From contig NZ_FQZP01000016.1 in NCBI RefSeq assembly GCF_900142095.1, positions 1-47,055 of the forward strand: a DNA stretch of 47,055 nt, read 5' to 3'. Each line of letters begins with the position of its first letter. Position 1 is the stretch's first letter. The stretch is from Thermoclostridium caenicola (lineage in GTDB: Bacteria; Bacillota; Clostridia; DSM-8532). Below, piece after piece: positions 1 to 9,235 of this stretch. The notes under the pieces were generated by a model that did no database searches, was not told the DNA's origin, and was given only the letters and a program-made list of their open reading frames with translations. Position numbers and translations under genes: made by a program.

Positions 1-54
1 TCTTCATTCTTAATTATCATTTCCGTCACCCAATAATATTTTACTATATTAATG

Positions 55-92
55 CAAAAAAGCCCAGTTCTCACTGGACTTTTTCGACAGTC
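55..92 (-). terminator. Terminator downstream of ftsZ (probably bidirectional)
   Basis: On the minus strand an 8-bp stem (AGTCCAGT / ACTGGGCT, one G-U pair, loop GAGA) is followed directly by six T residues, which fits an intrinsic terminator closing the division operon. The plus strand also has five T residues after the stem. A second perfect hairpin (11-bp arms AGGCATATACT) lies just before it at 95-118 and may help 3'-end stability. Confidence 0.8.
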
Positions 93-94
93 TG

Positions 95-118
95 AGGCAT
101 ATACTCAAGTATATGCCT
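95..118. repeat. Perfect inverted repeat after ftsZ
   Basis: Arms of 11 bp (AGGCATATACT at 95-105 and its exact complement at 108-118) are separated by two bases. It lies in the ftsZ 3' untranslated region, between the stop codon and the terminator at 55-92. It has no T-tract of its own on the minus strand, so its role is unclear; an RNA stabiliser is a reasonable guess. Confidence 0.5.
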
Positions 119-153
119 TTACATTTTACATGGAGCAAATTGTCCTGTCAATA

Positions 154-1251
154 TCAGCGGAAACCTTTTCTCTTGAGAAATGCAGGAATCTCCGGACCCT
201 CGTTGTCATCGTCCAGTTCCAGCTTCTTCACCGGGGTCTCCAGCTTCTGGGTGCTGCCGCCGACAGCAAACAGGCGTTCCGGCCTCTTGATTTCAGGCCC
301 TTTGTCGAAGCCTGTGGCAATAACCGTAATGATCATTTCATCCTTCAGGTTTTCATCGATCACGGCACCGAAAATGATATTGGCTTCCGGATCGGCTGAG
401 GCCTGAATCAGTTCGGCCGCCATATTGACTTCCTGGAGTCCAAGGTCAGGGCCACCGGTGATGTTCAGCAGGACACCCCTGGCACCTTCAATGGATGTTT
501 CCAGAAGCGGGCTGGAGATGGCCTGCCTTGCGGCTTCCTCGGCCTTGTTCTCTCCGGTTCCCCTTCCGATGCCCATATGGGCAAGTCCGGTATCCTGCAT
601 AATGGTCTTCACGTCTGCAAAGTCCAGGTTGATGAGACCGGGTACGGCAATGAGGTCGGATATACCCTGAACGCCCTGCCTCAGCACATCGTCCGCCAGG
701 CTGAAGGCCTTCACCAGGGGCATCTTCTTATCGGCTATCTGAAGCAACCTGTCGTTTGGAATGGTAACCAGGGTATCCACCACGGCCCTGAGGGCTTCCA
801 CACCCTTTTCTGCGTGCTGCATGCGCTTCTTGCCCTCAAAGGTGAAAGGCTTGGTGACAACGCCCACGGTGAGAATACCCATTTCCTTTGAAATCTGCGC
901 GATGACCGGCGCGGCTCCGGTACCCGTGCCGCCGCCCATGCCGGCGGTTACAAAGACCATATCCGCGTCCTTGATGGCCATGGCGATTTCATCGCGGCTT
1001 TCGTTGGCCGCTTTTTCCCCGATTTCCGGATTGGCTCCGGCTCCGAGTCCCTTTGTCAGTTTATCTCCAATCTGGATTTTCGTATTGGCCTGTGAAAGGA
1101 AAAGCGCCTGCTTGTCCGTGTTTACGGCTATAAATTCGACGCCGCGCAGACCGGCGCTGATCATGCGGTTGACCGCGTTATTGCCGCCGCCTCCGACGCC
1201 AACGACCTTCAGACGGGCAAAACTGTCCATATCGATATCAAATTCCAACAC
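154..1251 (-). CDS. ftsZ: Cell division protein FtsZ
   Basis: Tubulin-like GTPase that polymerises into the cytoplasmic Z-ring and organises septum synthesis. The 365-residue product has the GTP-binding signature GGGTGTG at residues 106-112, the T7 synergy loop NLDFADV at about 208-214, and a C-terminal conserved peptide ([10 protein letters not shown]) used to bind partner proteins. The start is a GTG at 1251, supported by an AGGGGGA ribosome site seven bases upstream. It is the last gene of the dcw cluster but is separated from sbp by 203 bp that hold its own promoter. ftsA, which often precedes ftsZ, is absent here. Confidence 0.97.
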   Translation of the reverse strand: MLEFDIDMDSFARLKVVGVGGGGNNAVNRMISAGLRGVEFIAVNTDKQALFLSQANTKIQIGDKLTKGLGAGANPEIGEKAANESRDEIAMAIKDADMVFVTAGMGGGTGTGAAPVIAQISKEMGILTVGVVTKPFTFEGKKRMQHAEKGVEALRAVVDTLVTIPNDRLLQIADKKMPLVKAFSLADDVLRQGVQGISDLIAVPGLINLDFADVKTIMQDTGLAHMGIGRGTGENKAEEAARQAISSPLLETSIEGARGVLLNITGGPDLGLQEVNMAAELIQASADPEANIIFGAVIDENLKDEMIITVIATGFDKGPEIKRPERLFAVGGSTQKLETPVKKLELDDDNEGPEIPAFLKRKGFR

Positions 1252-1339
1252 TTTTGTGTCCCCCTTTTATCGGTTATCGCAAGTAATTCAATATGGCTTG
1301 TAATCTGGACACAGCAGTTCTCATATCTCTTATATTACC

Positions 1340-1368
1340 ATTATATTAACAAACCCTGTCAAACGCAA
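1340..1368 (-). promoter_or_regulatory. Putative sigma-A promoter of ftsZ
   Basis: On the minus strand TTGCGT is followed after 17 bases by a perfect TATAAT. An overlapping TTGACA starts directly after the TTGCGT and could pair with GGTAAT after 17 bases instead. Either reading places a start site in the sbp-ftsZ gap, so ftsZ can probably be transcribed separately from the upstream division genes. Confidence 0.6.
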
Positions 1369-1454
1369 TGATTTCTTTCAAAAATTCTGCCCTTTTGGAT
1401 CAATATATTGCGTTTTTTCCATCTTCCCGACCATTTCAGGCAGTATATATAGTA

Positions 1455-1793
1455 TTATTTCATTTCATCCAGCTTCAGCAGCTTCCTTCTGATATTGCCA
1501 AAATTGATGAATATCCTGTTGCCGAAGGCGAACACTGCGGCCAGGTAAAGCTGGATGCCCAGCTTGTCCCCGATAAAAGCCAGAAGCGCTGCCAGAAGGG
1601 AATTGCCGAAAAAGCCTGACAGGAAGACCTTGATATCGAACTTGCCTTCCAGCGAAGCCGAGAAGCCTCCCAGAACCGAGTCCAGCGCGGCAAGTATGGC
1701 CACAGCCGCATAATTGGAGTAGGCCTGGGGGATGTGGAAGGGAAGGAAAATGCCAATAATCAATCCTGCTATCAGTCCCAGTATGGGAATCAT
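1455..1793 (-). CDS. sbp: Small basic protein Sbp (DUF1290 family)
   Basis: Small membrane protein of 112 residues of the Sbp/DUF1290 family, which is found next to ftsQ/divIB and ftsZ in Firmicutes and actinobacteria. Its biochemical role is not established. Hydrophobic segments occur at about residues 2-18, 27-42 and 60-90, with a basic C-terminus. The family-typical stretch around ALDSVLGG is present. The ATG at 1793 is chosen because a GAGGTGG site lies just upstream; a TTG at 1796 is also possible. It follows ftsQ by about 10 bases, so the two are surely co-transcribed. Confidence 0.88.
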   Translation of the reverse strand: MIPILGLIAGLIIGIFLPFHIPQAYSNYAAVAILAALDSVLGGFSASLEGKFDIKVFLSGFFGNSLLAALLAFIGDKLGIQLYLAAVFAFGNRIFINFGNIRRKLLKLDEMK

Positions 1794-1802
1794 CAAACCA
1801 CC

Positions 1803-2588
1803 TCAATCCGGTATGAAACTCGGGTTCTGACCTTTGATGAATTCCAGTCTTCCCCGTTCACTCGTGCCTATCTTTGTGAAAAAAATCTGCTTGGCAAAAT
1901 CAATAGTATATTGAAGCCTGTCCGTCGGATCAAACCGTACCACGACCCGGTTGTCAAAGGACATCATGGCCGTGTCTTCATCCACCACATCGATCCAGTC
2001 CACCACAGGCCACAGCTGGAAGTCCGAGTTCTCATCGGATTCCCTGATGGCGCCGACGATATTGTCGGCCAGGCGGACGTGCCCGATATCAGAGGTTTCA
2101 AGCTGTTTGCCCACTGAATAACTGGAAAAATCAATACCACGCACTTCCTTGAGCCCTTCAGGAGGAGAACCCTGACAGACTTCAAGCACGTAGCCCTCAG
2201 CGTCCACGGTCAGGTAGCTTCCGAGATAGGGCAAATAGACTGACGGCTGTCTTTCGGCAACACGGATGCCCACTTCGTTAGGGAAAATGACAAATACCCT
2301 TGCCTCCTTGATGCGGGGCAGGGCTTCAATGGCCGTTTCCGCGTCAAGCAGCCTCAAACCGAGAATTGCCTCAGGAGAAAGCCTGAGCTGCCTGTATGGG
2401 TTTTCACCCAAGGCAATTCCCGATGCGAGCCTGATCTCTTCTTCGCTGTAATAACCGGCACCCTCAACGCGTATGTTTTTAACGGTGAAAATGGGTGTAA
2501 AGAAAAGCATGAGCACCAGCAGCACCGGACACATCAGCAGAAACAGTATCTTCAGCAGCCTTTTCTTTCGTTTTTTTCCACGGCTCAT
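1803..2588 (-). CDS. ftsQ: Cell division protein FtsQ/DivIB
   Basis: Bitopic divisome protein that links FtsL and the septal synthase complex. It has a lysine/arginine-rich cytoplasmic start, one membrane segment at about residues 11-30, then an extracellular POTRA domain beginning FTVKNIRVEG, followed by the FtsQ beta domain. An upstream in-frame ATG at 2654 would overlap the end of murA and add non-conserved residues. The ATG at 2588 has a GGTGA site eight bases before it and starts the basic segment directly, so it is preferred (261 residues). It lies between murA and sbp, as in other Firmicutes dcw clusters. Confidence 0.9.
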   Translation of the reverse strand: MSRGKKRKKRLLKILFLLMCPVLLVLMLFFTPIFTVKNIRVEGAGYYSEEEIRLASGIALGENPYRQLRLSPEAILGLRLLDAETAIEALPRIKEARVFVIFPNEVGIRVAERQPSVYLPYLGSYLTVDAEGYVLEVCQGSPPEGLKEVRGIDFSSYSVGKQLETSDIGHVRLADNIVGAIRESDENSDFQLWPVVDWIDVVDEDTAMMSFDNRVVVRFDPTDRLQYTIDFAKQIFFTKIGTSERGRLEFIKGQNPSFIPD

Positions 2589-2643
2589 CGGCACCATCAC
2601 CCATGTGCATATTATATCAGAGAGAGGGGGGAAATAACAGCCT

Positions 2644-3909
2644 TCAGGTCTCAACCCGTTTGATATCGGCTCCTATGCTGGAAAGGACCTTTTCCATCCG
2701 CTCATAGCCCCTGTCAATATAGTTGACGCCCGATATGCTGGATGTGCCTTCCGCGGCCAGCGCGCCAATGACCAGCGCGGCTCCGCCCCGCAAATCCCTG
2801 GCCTCCAGCTGGGCAGCCTTGAGTTTGTCGACACCGCGGATGATGGCCGTCCTGCCCTGCACACTGATGTCCGCACCAAGCTTCATGAGCTGCTCGGTAT
2901 AGCGGAACCGGTTTTCAAAAACAGTTTCAACAACCACACTGGTTCCCCTGCACTTGGAGAGAAGGGCTACCATTTGTGGTTGCATATCCGTGGGAAATCC
3001 GGGATAGGGAGAGGTTCGAACCAGATCCAGGGCTGTCAGGTTGCCATTGGACTCCAATGCGATCACATTTCCAGAGTAGTTTTTTATCCGGCAGCCGCAG
3101 CGCTTCAAACAGTACAACACCGATCCGATATGGTCATAAATCACACCCGTGACCACGAGGCTTCCTCCTGTGGCAGCCGCGGCGGCCAGATAAGTTCCTG
3201 CCACAATGCGGTCGGGAATGATCCTGTGCACGGGTTCGGCTTTTATCTCGCGGGTGCCCTGGATGCGGATGACACCTGTTCCGGCGCCGGATACCTGGAC
3301 GCCCAGTTTTCTTAAAAAGGCCTGCAAATCGTCAATTTCAGGTTCTTTGGCTGCATTCCGGATGATGGTTTCGCCCTCTGCCATACTGGCCGCCAGCATG
3401 ATGTTTTCGGTTGCGCCCACACTGGGGTAATCCAGAAGGATCTCGCAGCCGGTCAGCTTTTCGGCCCGGCAGCACAGGATGCCATCGTTGATACCATCTA
3501 TCTGGGCTCCCATCTGGGAGAGGGCCTTCAAATGCATATCGATGGGCCTTAAGCCGATTTCACAGCCGCCGGGATAACTCACATGGACTTCCCCGCACCT
3601 TGCCAGCAGGGCGCCCAGGATAATGATGGATGAACGCATTTTTCTCGCCAGCGCTTCAGGAATGCTGCTGGCCGTCAGCCGGGAAGCATCCACTTCAATC
3701 CTGCTTCCCTCCCTGCGGATGCCGCAGCCCAGGGCCCCAAGTATCTCCAGCATGGTGGTCACATCATCCAGTTCCGGGCAATTCTCAAGGATGCTGGTAC
3801 CTTTGTTCAAAAGCGTAGCCGCCAATACCGGCAACACAGCGTTTTTGGCTCCGGGCACCTCAATGATGCCGCAAAGCCGCGAACCTCCGGTTATGACGAG
3901 ATTGCTCAC
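2644..3909 (-). CDS. murA: UDP-N-acetylglucosamine 1-carboxyvinyltransferase MurA
   Basis: Catalyses the first committed step of peptidoglycan synthesis: transfer of enolpyruvate from PEP to UDP-GlcNAc in the cytoplasm; it is the target of fosfomycin. Seen in the sequence are PGAKNA near the N-terminus (catalytic Lys/Asn), the active-site cysteine in PGGCEIG at about residue 116 (so the enzyme should be fosfomycin sensitive) and FPTDMQPQ with the catalytic aspartate. The GTG at 3909 has a GGGGG site eight bases upstream and starts at the conserved NLVITGG block; a GTG at 3918 is the alternative. Length of 421 residues is normal. It lies between ftsW and ftsQ, where murG or murB is often found. 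Confidence 0.96.
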   Translation of the reverse strand: MSNLVITGGSRLCGIIEVPGAKNAVLPVLAATLLNKGTSILENCPELDDVTTMLEILGALGCGIRREGSRIEVDASRLTASSIPEALARKMRSSIIILGALLARCGEVHVSYPGGCEIGLRPIDMHLKALSQMGAQIDGINDGILCCRAEKLTGCEILLDYPSVGATENIMLAASMAEGETIIRNAAKEPEIDDLQAFLRKLGVQVSGAGTGVIRIQGTREIKAEPVHRIIPDRIVAGTYLAAAAATGGSLVVTGVIYDHIGSVLYCLKRCGCRIKNYSGNVIALESNGNLTALDLVRTSPYPGFPTDMQPQMVALLSKCRGTSVVVETVFENRFRYTEQLMKLGADISVQGRTAIIRGVDKLKAAQLEARDLRGGAALVIGALAAEGTSSISGVNYIDRGYERMEKVLSSIGADIKRVET

Positions 3910-4052
3910 GCAAAACACCCCCGGAAGCTAAGTAATTGAATACATTTCATAATATGCTCCCGGGAAAATCCTGTTACTGGAAGCCTGTCCGTCTATATCT
4001 AGAGTTGGGGACAACCTGAAGCACGCCATCAGGGTCTGGCTTTCCGGACGGC

Positions 4053-5204
4053 TCAGCCCTCGCCCTGGCGGGCCCGTTTCAGAAGCTCAGCCCCTTTGAC
4101 CGGGGCCAGGCTGTATGTGTTGTTCCTGGAGATGTTGAGAAGGATCCCCATTCCCACAAGGTGGAACAGCATGGAGGTTCCTCCATAGCTGATAAACGGC
4201 AGGGGCATGCCGGTTACGGGTATGGTGGCCGTTACAACGGCGATGTTGACGATGCTTTCTATGGCTATCAGCGATGTCAGCCCGATGGCCATGAGACTGC
4301 CCATCATGTCCGGCGCATTCATGGAAATGCGGATACCGCGCCAGATAAGCAGCAGGAAGAATGCGATCACCGTGAAGGCGCCCACAAAACCCAGTTCCTC
4401 GGCAACGATCGAGAAGATGAAGTCGTTCTGGGGCTCCGGGATGTACAAATACTTCTGCAGGCTTTTCCCAAGCCCTCTGCCGAAGATGGAACCAGAAGCG
4501 ATGGCATAGAGGGAATTCACCACCTGGTATCCTGCTCCCTGGGGATCGGAAAAGGGATCAAGGAACGAAACAAATCGTTTCCAACGATATTCCGAACTGT
4601 AGATAAGGTAGGCTGCTGCCGCCAGGGCAGGTCCGCCGATGGCAAAAAAGTGGAGGAGCCTCGCACCGGCGCAGAACAGGATAACAGCCGCAACAGCCGT
4701 GATGAGAATGGCGCAGCTGTAGTGGGGTTCCAGAAGAAGCAGAAAGTCCACAAAGCCAACGATCAACAGATAGGGCACCAGGCCGCTGAAGAAAAAACGC
4801 AATCTTCCGTGGTTCTTGGCCAGGCTGAAGCTCAGGAACATGATCAGAGAGAGCTTCATAAGCTCGGAAGGCTGGAAGGTGGTAAAACCAAGGTTAAACC
4901 AGCGCCTGGCGTTGTTGGATACCGAACCTATGCCGGGTATGGCCACCAGAATCAGCAGGACAATGCTGACCAGCATCAGGATGGGCGAAAGGAGCGCCAG
5001 TCGGCGATAATCGATATTTGAGACAACAAACATCAGGACAAGGCCCACACCACTCCAGAGCAGCTGCCGGATAAGATAATGGTATTTGTTGTTGACGGTA
5101 AAGGCAGCATAATAGGAGCTGGCGCTGAAAACCATGACAATACCGATGGCCGTGAGCGCAATCACGGCGAAGAGGAGCCAGAAGTCATATTCCCTTTTTC
5201 TCAT
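4053..5204 (-). CDS. ftsW: Septal peptidoglycan glycosyltransferase FtsW (SpoVE-like SEDS protein)
   Basis: SEDS-family polytopic membrane enzyme that polymerises lipid II together with a class B penicillin-binding protein at the division site. The 383-residue protein has about ten hydrophobic segments and conserved blocks such as FQPSELMKL (substrate region), EPQNDFIFSIVAEELG and PLPFISYGGTSM. In sporulating Firmicutes the gene at this position is often spoVE, so the role may be vegetative, sporulation-linked or both. It sits 105 bp after mraY, where murD would usually come first. The partner is probably the PBP at 9236-11557. Confidence 0.93.
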   Translation of the reverse strand: MRKREYDFWLLFAVIALTAIGIVMVFSASSYYAAFTVNNKYHYLIRQLLWSGVGLVLMFVVSNIDYRRLALLSPILMLVSIVLLILVAIPGIGSVSNNARRWFNLGFTTFQPSELMKLSLIMFLSFSLAKNHGRLRFFFSGLVPYLLIVGFVDFLLLLEPHYSCAILITAVAAVILFCAGARLLHFFAIGGPALAAAAYLIYSSEYRWKRFVSFLDPFSDPQGAGYQVVNSLYAIASGSIFGRGLGKSLQKYLYIPEPQNDFIFSIVAEELGFVGAFTVIAFFLLLIWRGIRISMNAPDMMGSLMAIGLTSLIAIESIVNIAVVTATIPVTGMPLPFISYGGTSMLFHLVGMGILLNISRNNTYSLAPVKGAELLKRARQGEG

Positions 5205-5309
5205 CCTGCAATCATCCTTCTTATGCCGGTGAACTAAGCCAACTGTTGCAGCGGAGGCCCGTCAGCCGGTCCGATAAAAAACTGAATCACAGCCGGGTCC
5301 TGAATACTA

Positions 5310-6293
5310 TTATAGGAGCAGCACAGCCACGACGCCGGCAGCAAGGGTGACCAGGGCAAAGACTGTCACCACTTTGGTCTCCTTCCATCCCTTGTACTCG
5401 TAATGATGGTGCAAGGGAGACATCAGGAAGACTCTCCTCCGGGTCCTCTTGAACCAGAAAACCTGTATCACTACAGATAATGCCTCAGCCACATAGATTA
5501 TGCCTGCAATCCCCAGATAGATTGCCGTGCCCGTCATCAGCGCCATGGCTGCCAGGGCACCGCCGAGGGCCAATGCGCCCACATCGCCCATGAACACCTT
5601 TGCGGGATGCAGGTTGAAGACCAGAAAACCCAGAAGGCCTCCCGCCAGTATGGCGCAGAACGTGCGGATATATTCCCAGTCGTCCCGGAATGTGGACATG
5701 ACGGTAAGGAAGAGCAGGACAAGGGTGGTCACCGTGCCCGCCAGACCGTCCAGACCATCGGTAAGGTTAACGGCATTGGTAAAGGCTGCCAGCACAAAGA
5801 TGGAGAAAGGCACCGCGATGGCCACAGGCAGCGTAACGGGCGCTTTCAAACCGATAAAGGGAATGACCAGGGTACTGGCAGAAGGGATATAGCTTATGGC
5901 ATACCAGGTGAAGGCACCCGACACGATCAGGAGGCCCAGCATCTTCTGCTTTGGTTTCAGGCCGGTGTTATGCTTTCTTACAACCTTCAGGTAATCGTCG
6001 AGAAAACCGATGAGACCAAAGCCCAGGGTGACCAGGATCAGGACCAGGATGCGATGATCCTTTATGGCATACCAGCCGCCCACCAGGACCATGGGTATCA
6101 GAAAAAGCAGTCCGCCCATGGTAGGCGTTCCGCTCTTGGCCTTATGGGATTCAGGGCCTTCCTCCCTCACAGTCTGACCGCATTTGAGCCGCTTCAGCAG
6201 GGGAATCATAATCCTGGCAAGGGCCAGTGACATGGCAAACGCGATGAGATAGGCCAGCAACTGGTGCGGTATGACATTGAAGATTTTATTCAT
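5310..6293 (-). CDS. mraY: Phospho-N-acetylmuramoyl-pentapeptide transferase MraY
   Basis: Integral membrane enzyme that moves phospho-MurNAc-pentapeptide onto undecaprenyl phosphate to make lipid I. Seen are the catalytic FLDDYLK aspartates, NAVNLTDGLDGLAG, the MGDVGALALGG loop and LHHHYE near the C-terminus, in a polytopic protein of 327 residues. The ATG at 6293 is preferred over an earlier one at 6356, because the earlier start lies inside murF and adds a non-conserved leader; a purine-rich GAGGGAAAAGGA stretch precedes 6293. It starts about 10 bases after the murF stop. Confidence 0.96.
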   Translation of the reverse strand: MNKIFNVIPHQLLAYLIAFAMSLALARIMIPLLKRLKCGQTVREEGPESHKAKSGTPTMGGLLFLIPMVLVGGWYAIKDHRILVLILVTLGFGLIGFLDDYLKVVRKHNTGLKPKQKMLGLLIVSGAFTWYAISYIPSASTLVIPFIGLKAPVTLPVAIAVPFSIFVLAAFTNAVNLTDGLDGLAGTVTTLVLLFLTVMSTFRDDWEYIRTFCAILAGGLLGFLVFNLHPAKVFMGDVGALALGGALAAMALMTGTAIYLGIAGIIYVAEALSVVIQVFWFKRTRRRVFLMSPLHHHYEYKGWKETKVVTVFALVTLAAGVVAVLLL

Positions 6294-6303
6294 TCCTTTT
6301 CCC

Positions 6304-7719
6304 TCACTTGTTCTGCGCTTCAGTATTCCGGGATGCCCCTGTAACCTTGCCGCCAAAAAGCCTGTCGGCGAGAAGATCCAGATTCATCTTCCGCGATCCT
6401 TTGAAAAGGATAACATCGCCTCTGGCTAATTTCTGGCTTAAATAGTTTTGCGCATCTTCGGCATTTTGAAACAGCCTGGTGTTCTCCAAGGGCATGCCGT
6501 GGTCGGAAGCACCTTCCACATACCAGCGGGCCAGGTCACCGATGGCAACCAGATAGTCTATCCCCGATTCAGCCACCTGCATGCCTATTTCCCTGTGGGC
6601 ATCCTCAGCCCATTCCCCCAGCTCCAGCATATCGCCCAGGACAGCCCATTTGCGCCGGTTGACGCCGATCTCCGACAGGACCCTGAGTGCCGAGCTGACC
6701 GAAGCGGGAGCCGCGTTGTAGGCATCGTTGATGACCTTGATGCCGTCCACGTCCACAATATTCATGCGCATGCGGTCCCCGGTATAGCTCAGAAGGCCTT
6801 TTTCTATGGTCCCGCAGTCAAATTCCAGCGTCATGGCCACGCTGATGGCCGCAAGGGCATTCTGGACATTGTGAATCCCCGGTGCCGGCACAAAGAACCG
6901 ATGCTCCCAGGCGGGACACTGTACCGAGAAGCTGATCCCCTCTTCCCCTTTGGACAGTAAATCGCTTGCCCGGATATCGCAGGTTTCATCCATGCCGTAG
7001 AAAAGGGTTTTCTGCTTAAGAAGGCCCTTCAGGCCTGACAACAGTTCATCGTCCCCATTGAGCAGTACGACGCCGTCATCCTGCATGCCGCGGATGATCT
7101 CCAGCTTGGCCTTGAGAATGTTCTGCCGCGAGCCCAGCCGTTCAATATGGGATATGCCGATATTGGTGATAACCGCTATATCGGGGCGCACGATCCGGGT
7201 CAGGTAATCGATCTCGCCGAAGCCCCGCATCCCCATCTCGAACACGGCGGCCTGACAGGAGTCATCCAGTTCCAGCACCGACAGGGGAAGGCCAATCTCG
7301 TTATTGAAATTACCCTTTGTTTTATGCACCTTAAGCCCTGCCGACAAAGTGGCGGCGATCATTTCCTTGGTACTGGTCTTGCCGACGCTTCCGGTTACGG
7401 CGATCACGGGTATATGGAATCGGGAGCGATGATATTCCGCCAGCTTTCCCAGCGCTTCCACCGTCTTTTCCACCAGCACGGCCGGGACGCCGTCGGGAAT
7501 GGAAGCTCCTTTTTCGGCCATAACCAGGACTGCTCCCTTGTCCAGCGCTTCACGGATGTAATTATGTCCGTCAAAGCGCTCTCCCCGTATGGCGACAAAA
7601 AGGCAGCCCGGTTCAAGGCTTCGGGTGTCGGTGGACACGCTCCTGATCATTATATTCCCGTCGGCAGCCAGTTGTCCATTGACCGCCCGGGCAACTTCGG
7701 CGGCATACATTTCCTTCAT
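6304..7719 (-). CDS. murF: UDP-N-acetylmuramoyl-tripeptide:D-Ala-D-Ala ligase MurF
   Basis: Cytoplasmic ATP-dependent ligase that adds the D-Ala-D-Ala dipeptide to the UDP-MurNAc-tripeptide. The 471-residue protein has the Mur-ligase three-domain layout: an N-terminal substrate domain containing the VSTDTRSLEPG block, the central ATP-binding P-loop GSVGKTSTKE, and a C-terminal domain with the NDAYNAAPASV and LGDMLELG blocks typical of MurF. Its start codon follows the murE stop by only a few bases, so it is translationally close-coupled to murE. Confidence 0.96.
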   Translation of the reverse strand: MKEMYAAEVARAVNGQLAADGNIMIRSVSTDTRSLEPGCLFVAIRGERFDGHNYIREALDKGAVLVMAEKGASIPDGVPAVLVEKTVEALGKLAEYHRSRFHIPVIAVTGSVGKTSTKEMIAATLSAGLKVHKTKGNFNNEIGLPLSVLELDDSCQAAVFEMGMRGFGEIDYLTRIVRPDIAVITNIGISHIERLGSRQNILKAKLEIIRGMQDDGVVLLNGDDELLSGLKGLLKQKTLFYGMDETCDIRASDLLSKGEEGISFSVQCPAWEHRFFVPAPGIHNVQNALAAISVAMTLEFDCGTIEKGLLSYTGDRMRMNIVDVDGIKVINDAYNAAPASVSSALRVLSEIGVNRRKWAVLGDMLELGEWAEDAHREIGMQVAESGIDYLVAIGDLARWYVEGASDHGMPLENTRLFQNAEDAQNYLSQKLARGDVILFKGSRKMNLDLLADRLFGGKVTGASRNTEAQNK

Positions 7720-7722
7720 GTA

Positions 7723-9180
7723 TCACTCAAGCTCCTTCAGTATGTTTTCGACGATCTCCCGCTCGTCGTAATGGATGGTCTTGTCCTTGAAAATCTGGTA
7801 GGTTTCATGGCCCTTGCCCGAGAGAACGATCACATCGCCGCTTCGGGCGTTTTTCATAGCATAGCGGATGGCCTCGGTCCTGTCCTCAATCACCACGTAT
7901 TCCCCATTGGTCTTCCTGATACCCTCCTCGATATCCCTGAGGATTTGCGCCGGCTCCTCGGTCCTGGGGTTATCGGAGGTAATGATGGTGAAATCGGCAA
8001 TCCGGCCCGATATCTCGCCCATGAGCGGCCTCTTGGTGCGGTCCCTGTCACCACCGCAGCCGAAGACGCTGATAAGGCGCCCCCTGGCAAACTCCTTCAC
8101 GGTGGACAGGATGTTCTCCAGGCTGTCGGGTGTGTGGGCATAATCGATCATCACGGTATAGTCCTTTCCGGGAGTGGGCACCACCTCGGCGCGTCCGGGT
8201 ACCTGTACCTTCTTCAGACCATCCCGGATGGCTTCAAAGGGTATGCCCAAAAGTCCGCAGACAGCGATGGCACCCAGCGCGTTGTATACGCTGAAAAAGC
8301 CGGGAACCGAAACACTGATCCGTTCCCTGAACCAGGGGGTTACCGCATCAAACTCCACTGAGCTGGAATGGGTGGTGATATTCTCGGCCCGCACATCTGC
8401 CGGCTTCTCTATGCCAAAGGTCAGAATATCACAGGTTGCGCCGTCCAGAACCCGCTCGGAGTAGGCGGCATCCACGTTGACGATGCCCTTTTGGCACATG
8501 GTAAAGAGGCGGAGCTTGGAGACAAAATAGTCCTCCATATCCGGATGCTCGAACCCGCCGATATGGTCTTTCGAGAAATTGGTGAAGACACCGATGTCAA
8601 AATCGCAGCCGGTTACCCGGTGAAGCTTGAGCCCCTGGGAGGAGACCTCCATAACCACCGTGTCGGCCCCCTTTTCCTTCATGCGCTCAAACATCTCCTG
8701 GAGGTCATAGGATTCCGGCGTGGTGCGCCTTGCGGGGATCTTCTCGCGACCGATGCAGTTGGCCACGGTGCCGATGAGGCCCACGGTTTTCCCAGCCTCT
8801 TCCAGGATGGAACGTATCATATAGGTGGTGGTGGTCTTGCCCTTGGTGCCGGTCACGCCCACCAGGGTCATGCTCCGGGAGGGATTTCCGAACCAGTTGG
8901 CAGATATCAGCGCCAGGGCTTCCCGGGAATTCTTTACCCGGATGATGGTGACATCCTCGCCGATCACATGGATATCTTTTTCCACCACCAGGGTGCATGC
9001 CCCGTTGTCCACCGCCTGCTGGGCGTATTTGTGACCGTCGGTGGTGAAACCGTCTATGCATACGAAGAGGTATCCGGGCAAGGCTTTGCGGGAATCATAG
9101 GTCACTCCCCTGATCTCCTTGTCCAGTCCGCCACGGACCTCAACCAATTCCAGGGATTCAACCAAATCCTTCAGTTTCAT
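7723..9180 (-). CDS. murE: UDP-N-acetylmuramoyl-L-Ala-D-Glu:meso-diaminopimelate ligase MurE
   Basis: Adds the third residue of the stem peptide. The P-loop GTKGKTTTTYM, the VMEVSSQGL block and the IDYAHTPDSL block are present. The C-terminal SDNPRTEEP motif contains DNPR, known to recognise meso-diaminopimelate rather than lysine, so an mDAP wall is inferred. The protein has 485 residues, normal for the family. A GGAAGGA site precedes the ATG. It lies between the PBP gene and murF in the usual order. Confidence 0.97.
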   Translation of the reverse strand: MKLKDLVESLELVEVRGGLDKEIRGVTYDSRKALPGYLFVCIDGFTTDGHKYAQQAVDNGACTLVVEKDIHVIGEDVTIIRVKNSREALALISANWFGNPSRSMTLVGVTGTKGKTTTTYMIRSILEEAGKTVGLIGTVANCIGREKIPARRTTPESYDLQEMFERMKEKGADTVVMEVSSQGLKLHRVTGCDFDIGVFTNFSKDHIGGFEHPDMEDYFVSKLRLFTMCQKGIVNVDAAYSERVLDGATCDILTFGIEKPADVRAENITTHSSSVEFDAVTPWFRERISVSVPGFFSVYNALGAIAVCGLLGIPFEAIRDGLKKVQVPGRAEVVPTPGKDYTVMIDYAHTPDSLENILSTVKEFARGRLISVFGCGGDRDRTKRPLMGEISGRIADFTIITSDNPRTEEPAQILRDIEEGIRKTNGEYVVIEDRTEAIRYAMKNARSGDVIVLSGKGHETYQIFKDKTIHYDEREIVENILKELE

Positions 9181-9235
9181 GCTATCCTTCCTTCCCTTAC
9201 AGGCTCCGCCTGTTTAGATTCGTACCGTTTCCTTC